Shown in pieces: positions 6,557 to 11,661 of a DNA stretch of 11,661 bases. The notes beneath the pieces were generated by a model that saw only the letters and a list, made by a program, of their open reading frames with translations, had not been told where the DNA came from and searched no databases. The first letter of the stretch is position 1. The number at the start of each line of letters is the position of its first letter. The stretch spans positions 1 through 11,661 of the forward strand of contig JAEYUA010000014.1 in assembly GCA_023433755.1 (NCBI GenBank). The letters run 5' to 3'. Source of the DNA: Bacteroidota bacterium (GTDB lineage: Bacteria; Bacteroidota; Bacteroidia; Chitinophagales; Chitinophagaceae). A program made the position numbers and the translations under genes.

Positions 6557-8059
6557 ATGAGTCTTTCTGTTTACAACTCTTATTCAAGAACCAAAGAAGT
6601 ATTCACGCCTTTAGTGCCTGGCCATGTGGGTATGTATGTGTGCGGACCCACCGTAAGTGGTGAAAGTCACCTTGGTCATGCCAGGCCCTACATCACTTTT
6701 GACGTGGTGTACCGCTACCTCATTCATTTAGGTAATAAGGTGCGTTATGTACGCAACATCACTGATGCGGGTCATTTTGAAGAAGAGGGCAGGGAGGCCA
6801 TTGACAAGATCTCTACAAAAGCACAGATCGAAAGACTGGAGCCCATGGAGCTGGTGCAGAAGTACACCAACCTGTTTCATTGGGCCATGAAGCAATTCAA
6901 TTGCGTTGAACCCAGCATCGAACCCACCGCCACCGGTCATATCGTGGAGCAGATCGGTATGATAGAAGAGATCATTAAAGCAGGTTATGCCTATGAAAGA
7001 AATGGCAGTGTGTATTTTGATGTAAAGAAATATGCTGAAAACCACGAGTACGGAAAACTCAGTGGCAGGATCATAGAAGACCTGCTTGAAACCACCCGTG
7101 ACCTGGAAGGCCAGGAAGAAAAACTCAACAAAACCGATTTCGCTTTATGGAAAGCAGCGCCGCCTGAACACATCATGCGCTGGAAAAGTCCCTGGGGCGA
7201 GGGTTTCCCGGGATGGCATATCGAGTGCTCGGCCATGAGCAGTAAATACCTGGGCAAGCAGTTCGACATTCATGGAGGTGGCATGGACCTGCTCTTCCCC
7301 CACCATGAAAGTGAGATCGCACAAAGCACCATCTGCAATCATGTTGCCCCGGTGCGTTACTGGATGCACAACAACATGATCACCATTAACGGCCGCAAGA
7401 TGGGCAAGAGTTATAATAATGTGATCAGGCTTACCGAATTGTTCAATGGTGATCATCCATTGCTTGAGAAGGCATACTCACCTATGACCATCCGCTTTTT
7501 CATTTTACAGACACATTACCGCAGTACACTCGATTTCAGTAATGAGGCCCTGATGGCTGCGGAAAAAGGATTGAAAAGACTGATGGATGCGTATGAATGG
7601 CTGCAGTCTGCGCCTGGTAATCATGAAGGGGATGCTGTTCCGGCTGCGCAAACGGGATCAGACCAGAAGGTCCTTGATCTTGTTGGAGCTTTCAGTCAAT
7701 TTATGAATGATGATTTCAGCACCGCCAAAGTGCTGGCCAATCTATTCGAGATTGTACCGGTAATTAATTCCATCAAGGATAAAACCACAGGGCAGCCTGT
7801 TTTGAGCGACGAGGTTTTAGCTTATCTCAAAAAGCAGGTGAAGGTTTACGTGGAAGATATCATGGGCCTGAAAGCCGAAGCGGCTGCAGAAACCGATAAA
7901 CTCAAAGGAGTCATGGATGTGCTGATCAATCTCAGGAAAGAAGCAAGAGCCAAAAAAGACTGGGCTACTTCCGACCGTATCAGGAATGAATTAGCAGCAG
8001 TTGGAATACAACTGAACGATGAAAAGAATGGTAATATGAGTTGGAGCGCGAGCAGCTAA
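6557..8059 (+). CDS. cysS: Cysteinyl-tRNA synthetase
   Basis: Charges tRNA-Cys with cysteine using ATP in the cytosol; an essential class I aminoacyl-tRNA synthetase. The 500-residue length is normal. The ATP-binding HIGH motif appears as H38-L-G-H41 within SGESHLGHARPY, and the KMSKS loop as K281-M-G-K-S285. The zinc site that selects cysteine is C29 (MYVCGPT), C224 (HIECSAMS), H249 and E251 (FPHHESE). Other family signatures are VRNITDAGH (65-73), GWHIECSAM (219-227) and the C-terminal anticodon-binding helical region, including RKEARAKKDWATSDRIRNEL (460-479). The ATG at 6557 starts at the expected residue and sits 5 nt after a perfect -7 box. No other gene shares the transcript: a perfect palindrome and the convergent metF follow immediately. 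Confidence 0.97.
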   Translation: MSLSVYNSYSRTKEVFTPLVPGHVGMYVCGPTVSGESHLGHARPYITFDVVYRYLIHLGNKVRYVRNITDAGHFEEEGREAIDKISTKAQIERLEPMELVQKYTNLFHWAMKQFNCVEPSIEPTATGHIVEQIGMIEEIIKAGYAYERNGSVYFDVKKYAENHEYGKLSGRIIEDLLETTRDLEGQEEKLNKTDFALWKAAPPEHIMRWKSPWGEGFPGWHIECSAMSSKYLGKQFDIHGGGMDLLFPHHESEIAQSTICNHVAPVRYWMHNNMITINGRKMGKSYNNVIRLTELFNGDHPLLEKAYSPMTIRFFILQTHYRSTLDFSNEALMAAEKGLKRLMDAYEWLQSAPGNHEGDAVPAAQTGSDQKVLDLVGAFSQFMNDDFSTAKVLANLFEIVPVINSIKDKTTGQPVLSDEVLAYLKKQVKVYVEDIMGLKAEAAAETDKLKGVMDVLINLRKEARAKKDWATSDRIRNELAAVGIQLNDEKNGNMSWSASS

Positions 8060-8060
8060 A

Positions 8061-8092
8061 AGCCAATGGCCAATAGCTATTGGCCATTGGCT
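8061..8092. terminator. Perfect 32-bp palindrome between convergent cysS and metF
   Basis: Each arm is AGCCAATGGCCAATAG, read from 8061 on the plus strand and from 8092 on the minus strand, so RNA from either direction could form a 14-bp stem with an AGCU loop. It starts 1 nt after the cysS stop codon and ends inside the metF stop codon (8091-8093). On the minus strand the stem is followed by CTTTTAG, a short U-run compatible with intrinsic termination of metF. On the plus strand the downstream U content is poor. It is also built of 7-nt units (GCCAATG, GCCAATA, GCTATTG, GCCATTG), and 19 nt of it (8073-8091) recur after lptB. Confidence 0.75.
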
Positions 8093-9044
8093 AAAGTTCT
8101 TTCACTACATTGGCTACCATGTGCTGCTTGCCCAAGGTATAATAATGCAACCCTGGCACACCGGCGGCTTTCAATTCTTTGGATTGCTTCAGCAGCCATT
8201 CTGTTCCCACAATCTCCACTTCTGAATCGTTTTTGCATTTGAGCACTTCATTGGAAAGTTCTTCCGGAATATCCACGTGGAAGGTTCTTGGGATAACAGT
8301 CAATTGTTTTTTGGTGCTGATGGGTTTCAGCCCGGGCAATACAGGAACATTGATGCCGGCTTCACGGCAGGTTTTTACAAAATCGAAATATTTTTTATTG
8401 TCGAAGAACATCTGGGTGGTAATGTATTCAGCCCCTTCATCCACCTTTGCTTTCAGGTAATTGAGATCGGTCTGCATATTGGGCGCTTCAAAATGTTTTT
8501 CGGGATAACCAGCAACACCAATACAGAAATTTGTTTTTACCGCGTTCTTCAGGTCTTCTTCAATGTAGATGCCATTATTCATATTGATCACCTGGCGCAT
8601 CAGCTCAATGGCATAACGGTGTCCGCCGGGCTCTGGTTCAAAAGCACTTTCATTCTTTGGGGCATCACCTCGTAAAATCAGCACATTGTCAATACCCAGG
8701 AAGTTCAGGTCGATCAAAGCATCTTCTGTTTCCTGGCGGGTAAAACCACCACAGATCAGGTGGGCCACCGCATCTACCTTGTAACGGTTCATAATGGCCG
8801 CGCAGATACCAACCGTTCCGGGACGCTTTCTTACTTCCACCTTGTCGAAAGTGCCGTCAGGCTTTTTCTTGAACATACTTTCGCTCCGGTGATAAGTTAC
8901 GTTGATGAAGGAAGGTTTGAATTCCATCAATGGGTCCAGGTGTTCCCACAGGGCATTGATGCCCTTGCCTTTCAGCGGGGGAAGGATCTCAAACGATACG
9001 GGAGTGGAGCCATTGGCGCCATTTATATGATCAATTACTTTCAT
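8091..9044 (-). CDS. metF: 5,10-Methylenetetrahydrofolate reductase
   Basis: FAD-dependent cytosolic enzyme that reduces 5,10-methylene-THF to 5-methyl-THF, the methyl donor for methionine synthesis. The 317 residues start at the ATG 9044-9042. Family features in order are: the catalytic glutamate E19 in FEILPPLKG (FEFFPP in E. coli MetF); INVTYHRSE after the first strands; HLICGGFTRQE (in the place of the T-C-x-x-x-N strand region); NVLILRGDAP, the conserved L-R-G-D flavin-contact motif; GVAGYPEKHFEA; and the DEGAEYITTQMFFDN strand. All match a normal single-domain bacterial MetF, a little longer than the 296-residue E. coli form. The gene is convergent with cysS and divergent from lptB, so it is transcribed alone. 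A well-spaced -33/-7 promoter lies about 30 bp upstream. No riboswitch-like leader fits in the short 5' region. Confidence 0.95.
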   Translation of the reverse strand: MKVIDHINGANGSTPVSFEILPPLKGKGINALWEHLDPLMEFKPSFINVTYHRSESMFKKKPDGTFDKVEVRKRPGTVGICAAIMNRYKVDAVAHLICGGFTRQETEDALIDLNFLGIDNVLILRGDAPKNESAFEPEPGGHRYAIELMRQVINMNNGIYIEEDLKNAVKTNFCIGVAGYPEKHFEAPNMQTDLNYLKAKVDEGAEYITTQMFFDNKKYFDFVKTCREAGINVPVLPGLKPISTKKQLTVIPRTFHVDIPEELSNEVLKCKNDSEVEIVGTEWLLKQSKELKAAGVPGLHYYTLGKQHMVANVVKEL

Positions 9045-9074
9045 CCGGGGTGGGTGGCTTGTTTAATCCGGCTG

Positions 9075-9105
9075 CAAACATAATATGGAGTTAACGAAAT
9101 ACAAA
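9075..9105 (-). promoter_or_regulatory. metF promoter (-33 TTTG, 19-bp spacer, -7 TATGTTTG)
   Basis: On the minus strand TTTG (9105-9102) is followed by exactly 19 nt and then TATGTTTG (9082-9075). Both elements match the Bacteroidota primary-sigma promoter consensus (TTTG, 19-21 bp, TAnnTTTG) perfectly. The predicted leader to the ATG at 9044 is about 25 nt. This is the best promoter in the window. Confidence 0.75.
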
Positions 9106-9121
9106 AGCAAACACCAAAGTA

Positions 9122-9150
9122 TTGCTGCGCGCTGTTTAGCTTTATTTTTA
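9122..9150 (+). promoter_or_regulatory. lptB promoter (-33 TTG, 18-bp spacer, -7 TATTTTTA)
   Basis: TTG at 9122-9124 and TATTTTTA at 9143-9150 are separated by 18 nt, close to the Bacteroidota promoter layout, with one mismatch in the -7 box. It lies back to back with the metF promoter; the two -33 elements are about 17 bp apart. The box ends 14 nt before the TTG start of lptB. Confidence 0.55.
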
Positions 9151-9164
9151 CCAAAACGATTCAT

Positions 9165-9938
9165 TTGAGCATAGTCATTCATACAAAAGACCTGGTTAAA
9201 CGATACCGCGCCAGAACGGTAGTGAATCATGTATCCATCGAGGTGAAGCAGGGAGAGATCGTGGGCCTGCTGGGACCCAATGGTGCCGGCAAGACCACCA
9301 CTTTTTATATGACGGTAGGACTGATCCGTCCCGATGAGGGAGAAGTTTACCTGAATGACCGTAATATCACCGGGCTTCCGATGTATAAAAGGGCACAGAT
9401 GGGAATTGGTTACCTGCCGCAGGAAGCTTCTGTTTTCAGGAAGCTGAGTGTGGAGGATAATATTTCCGCTGTACTGGAAATGACAAAGCTTTCAAAAAAA
9501 GAGCAGAAACAAAGGCTTGAAAGCCTGCTTATGGAATTCAGGCTGGAACATGTAAGGAAAAGCAATGGTGATGTGCTGAGTGGAGGGGAAAGAAGAAGAA
9601 CCGAGATTGCCCGAGCGCTGGCCGTGGATCCCAAATTCATCCTGCTTGATGAACCTTTTGCGGGTATCGACCCCATTGCCGTGGAAGATATCCAGGCTAT
9701 CGTAGCCAAACTGAAATTCAAAAACATCGGTATCCTCATAACCGATCATAATGTAACCGAAACGCTGTCCATCTGCGACCGTGCCTACCTGCTGATTGAA
9801 GGAAAGATCTTCAAACATGGTACGGCCGAAGAACTCGCGGCAGATGAACAGGTAAAAAAACTCTACCTGGGCCGCAATTTCGAATTGAAGCGGAAGGATT
9901 ACCTGTATGATGATCTGCACAAGGAGGAAAGCCTATAG
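9165..9938 (+). CDS. lptB: LPS export ABC transporter ATP-binding protein LptB
   Basis: ATPase of the LptB2FG complex, which extracts lipopolysaccharide from the inner membrane and drives it across the periplasm. The 257 residues include Walker A GPNGAGKT (37-44, K43), Q-loop Q86 (YLPQEAS), ABC signature LSGGE (138-142) followed by RRRTEIARAL, Walker B FILLDEP (158-164, E163) and H-loop H195 (ITDHNV). FAGIDP after Walker B and EASVFRKLSVEDNI are typical of LptB rather than other ABC ATPases. The start is an uncommon TTG at 9165. No ATG occurs before residue 48, which is already past Walker A, and the TTG gives the normal N-terminus (SIVIHTKDLVKRY). ATT at 9159 is a less likely alternative. 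Apparently transcribed alone from a promoter divergent from metF; the other lpt genes are not in the window. Confidence 0.94.
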   Translation: MSIVIHTKDLVKRYRARTVVNHVSIEVKQGEIVGLLGPNGAGKTTTFYMTVGLIRPDEGEVYLNDRNITGLPMYKRAQMGIGYLPQEASVFRKLSVEDNISAVLEMTKLSKKEQKQRLESLLMEFRLEHVRKSNGDVLSGGERRRTEIARALAVDPKFILLDEPFAGIDPIAVEDIQAIVAKLKFKNIGILITDHNVTETLSICDRAYLLIEGKIFKHGTAEELAADEQVKKLYLGRNFELKRKDYLYDDLHKEESL

Positions 9939-9965
9939 CTATTGGCCATTGGCCATTGGCGATTC
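9938..9965 (+). repeat. GCTATTG/GCCATTG heptad array after lptB
   Basis: Four 7-nt units, GCTATTG, GCCATTG, GCCATTG and GCGATTC, begin on the last base of the lptB stop codon (TAG, 9936-9938). The 19 nt at 9935-9953 are identical to 8073-8091, the right half of the cysS/metF palindrome. Here only one arm is present, so no strong hairpin is expected beyond the internal TGGCCA self-complementarity. Confidence 0.7.
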
Positions 9966-10010
9966 TCCTTATCCCCGGCTACAGTTTCGCATTCTGCTCC
10001 GTTGTACGAC

Positions 10011-10042
10011 GACTTTGAACTTTCAACTTTGAACTTTGAACT
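10011..10042 (+). repeat. ACTTTGA heptad array upstream of the GH3 gene
   Basis: In-phase 7-nt units from 10012 are ACTTTGA, ACTTTCA, ACTTTGA and ACTTTGA, followed by ACT. Positions 10011-10035 are identical to 5161-5185 in the other heptad region, same orientation. No opposing arm is nearby. Each unit carries TTTG, the -33 promoter word, but spacings to the weak -7 box at 10054 are 15 or 22 bp rather than 19. Confidence 0.75.
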
Positions 10043-10053
10043 GACATTCTTTT

Positions 10054-10060
10054 TATCTTG
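10054..10060 (+). promoter_or_regulatory. Weak -7-like box for the GH3 gene
   Basis: TATCTTG resembles TAnnTTTG with one T missing and lies 11 nt before the ATG at 10072. It is the only promoter-like word in the lptB-GH3 spacer. Confidence 0.3.
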
Positions 10061-10071
10061 CCAGTTGTCTC

Positions 10072-11595
10072 ATGAAACTCTTAAGCCCTGCCATATCAAC
10101 CTTTGCCCGTATGCGTATCTGGTCCATTGAACAATGGATGAATGATCCCATCAGGGCACAGTTCATCGTATGGCAGGACCTGATAGCCGCAGGACAGCAT
10201 ACGGAATTTGGCCGCAAGAACCAGTTCTCTTCCATCCAGTCGCTGCAGGATTATAAAAAAAGGATCCCGGTCCAGGATTATGAAAGCCTCAAACCCTACA
10301 TCGAAAGAATGATGCATGGCGAGGAGCATATACTTTGGAATACACCCGTTAGCTGGTTTGCCAAAAGCAGCGGCACTACCAGCGATAAGAGCAAGTTCAT
10401 TCCTGTAAGTGATGAAAGCCTCAAGGAAAATCATTACCGGGCTTCAAAAGATGTATTGAGTTTTTATTACGCTTCTCACCCGGAAAGTGAATTGCTCACA
10501 GGCAAGGGCCTTGTCATTGGCGGAAGCCACCAGATCAACAGTGTGAATGGTGAAGTGCAGTATGGAGATCTGAGTGCCGTGGTTTTGCAGAACTCTCCTT
10601 TCTGGGCCCACTGGCTTCGCACACCCGATCTTTCCATTGCGTTAATGGATGAGTGGGAAACCAAGCTGGAAGCGCTGGCACAGGCCACCATCCACGAAAA
10701 TGTGACTTCCATGGCCGGTGTTCCTACCTGGCTCATTGTAGTGCTGAAGAGAGTACTAGAGATCACCGGCAAAAAAAATATCAAAGAAGTTTGGCCCTCG
10801 CTTGAATTGTATATGCATGGAGGTGTCAGTTTTGTGCCTTATCGTGAGCAGTTTGAAAAACTGATCGGGGCGCCTATCAATTATTTGGAGATGTATAATG
10901 CATCCGAAGGGTTTTTCGCCGCGCAGGATGATGTGAATGAAGATGGTATGCTGCTCATGTGCGACCATGGTGTATTTTATGAATTTATGCCGGTAACGGA
11001 GTTTGATTCACCCTCGCCACGTACCATCCAACTGGATGAAGTGGAAACGGGAAAGAATTATGCCCTGGTGATCACCACCAAGGGCGGCTTATGGAGATAT
11101 CTCATTGGCGACACCATCCAGTTCACCTCTTTGAAGCCCTTCCGTATAAAGGTGTCAGGAAGGATGAAACATTATATCAATGCATTTGGAGAAGAAGTGA
11201 TTGTTGATAATACGGATAAGGCTATTGCGGATGCTTCGAGGCAAACGGGAGCAGTGGTGAATGATTATACGGCGGCGCCGGTTTATTTTTCCGACAACGG
11301 TAACGGAGCCCACGAATGGCTGATCGAGTTTGACAAAGACCCGGATAATTTTGAACATTTTGTAAAGCTTCTCGATGAATCACTCAAAAACACCAACAGT
11401 GATTATGAAGCCAAGCGGTATAAGGATATTGCGCTGGGTGTGCCCCAGGTAAAAAAACTTCAGAGCGGAACATTCAAATCCTGGTTAAGCAGCAAGGGCA
11501 AGCTGGGTGGCCAGCATAAGGTGCCCAGGCTGAGCAACGACCGCAGCATACTGGAAGAAGTGCTGGCTTTTGTTAGCGGGTCTCCTGTTGCATGA
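10072..11595 (+). CDS. GH3-family adenylate-forming enzyme (auxin-responsive GH3-like)
   Basis: A 507-residue cytosolic protein of the GH3 family, which belongs to the acyl-adenylate-forming superfamily. Plant members join amino acids to jasmonate or indole-acetate using ATP; bacterial members are common in Bacteroidota but their substrates are largely unknown. Visible motifs are the phosphate-binding loop SSGTTSDKSKFIPVS (99-113), MAGVPTW (214-220), MHGGVSF (248-254), the nucleotide-binding segment YNASEGFFA (275-283) and LWRYLIGD (340-347). Next come the hinge region GRMKHYINAFGEE (363-375) and a small C-terminal domain with LGGQHKVPRL (479-488), whose K483 is a candidate catalytic lysine. 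The domain order is complete and length is normal. The ATG at 10072 gives the usual N-terminus (MKLLSP); M14 is a less likely start. It may be a separate transcript, since a repeat-containing 133-bp spacer separates it from lptB. The name must not be read as evidence of auxin metabolism. Confidence 0.88.
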   Translation: MKLLSPAISTFARMRIWSIEQWMNDPIRAQFIVWQDLIAAGQHTEFGRKNQFSSIQSLQDYKKRIPVQDYESLKPYIERMMHGEEHILWNTPVSWFAKSSGTTSDKSKFIPVSDESLKENHYRASKDVLSFYYASHPESELLTGKGLVIGGSHQINSVNGEVQYGDLSAVVLQNSPFWAHWLRTPDLSIALMDEWETKLEALAQATIHENVTSMAGVPTWLIVVLKRVLEITGKKNIKEVWPSLELYMHGGVSFVPYREQFEKLIGAPINYLEMYNASEGFFAAQDDVNEDGMLLMCDHGVFYEFMPVTEFDSPSPRTIQLDEVETGKNYALVITTKGGLWRYLIGDTIQFTSLKPFRIKVSGRMKHYINAFGEEVIVDNTDKAIADASRQTGAVVNDYTAAPVYFSDNGNGAHEWLIEFDKDPDNFEHFVKLLDESLKNTNSDYEAKRYKDIALGVPQVKKLQSGTFKSWLSSKGKLGGQHKVPRLSNDRSILEEVLAFVSGSPVA

Positions 11596-11631
11596 TATTC
11601 TTTTTAAAGAAATACTTTATTTTCATCGTTC

Positions 11632-11661
11632 ATGCAGGCCACCCCGCACACGTGTAAGAAC
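11632..11661 (+). CDS. Possible start of a further gene, cut by the window edge
   Basis: An ATG at 11632 opens ten codons (MQATPHTCKN) to the window end. It is preceded by TATTTTCA (11618-11625), a loose -7-like box 6 nt from the ATG, the same arrangement as the tlpA-like, rlmD and cysS starts. The Cys near the N-terminus could begin a small zinc-ribbon, as in some Bacteroidota membrane proteins, but ten residues cannot establish any family. Confidence 0.35.
   Translation, partial: MQATPHTCKN

Noticed and set aside
9942..10130. Small plus-strand open frame between lptB and the GH3 gene
   Set aside because: It is composed of heptad repeats and overlaps the GH3 start in another frame; there is no sign of coding selection.
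11598..11611. Hairpin TTCTTT-TT-AAAGAA as terminator after the GH3 gene
   Set aside because: The stem is 6 bp, almost all A/T with a 2-nt loop, too weak to call, and no U-run follows.

Overview
The window looks like chromosomal DNA of a Bacteroidota bacterium, most likely of the family Chitinophagaceae. The evidence is the protein types (long SurA-like PpiC, TlpA-like redoxin with a long N-terminal domain, tandem rhomboids, a GH3-family enzyme, LptB), the lack of Shine-Dalgarno sequences, and recurrent TAnnTTTG-like -7 promoter boxes just upstream of start codons. The family assignment is an inference from protein style, not from a search. No phage, transposase, CRISPR, tRNA or rRNA was seen. 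The gene content is mostly housekeeping.

Layout. Positions 1-1816 (minus): a secreted TlpA-like thiol-disulfide protein followed 5 bp later by the start of a secreted PpiC/SurA-type prolyl isomerase that runs off the left edge. Together they look like an envelope protein-folding unit. Positions 1949-4975 (plus): a divergent operon of rlmD (23S rRNA m5U methyltransferase) and two different rhomboid-family membrane proteins. Positions 4976-5289: a 314-bp gene-free spacer filled with 7-nt tandem repeats in two opposed arms. Positions 5290-6402 (plus): a membrane-anchored endonuclease/exonuclease/phosphatase-fold protein. Positions 6403-6556: a spacer with opposed 9-nt repeats. Positions 6557-8059 (plus): cysS. 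Positions 8091-9044 (minus): metF, convergent to cysS, with a perfect 32-bp palindrome between them. Positions 9165-9938 (plus): lptB, divergent from metF. Positions 10072-11595 (plus): a GH3-family adenylate-forming enzyme. A possible new gene starts at 11632.

The most unusual content is in the spacers rather than the genes. Most longer intergenic gaps carry short tandem arrays with a strict 7-nt (or, once, 9-nt) period. There are three sequence classes: AGTCNNN/ACTTTGA, GCCAATG/GCTATTG, and AGGATNNNN. They are often arranged as inverted arms able to fold into long hairpins, and they begin within 0-8 nt of stop codons. One 25-nt sequence and one 19-nt sequence occur twice, kilobases apart. 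This suggests a dispersed repeat family acting at gene 3' ends, probably in transcription termination or mRNA 3'-end protection. That role is a hypothesis. A second pattern is a TATTTTTA/G box only 4-5 nt from the start codon of tlpA, rlmD and cysS, which would give leaderless or nearly leaderless mRNAs.
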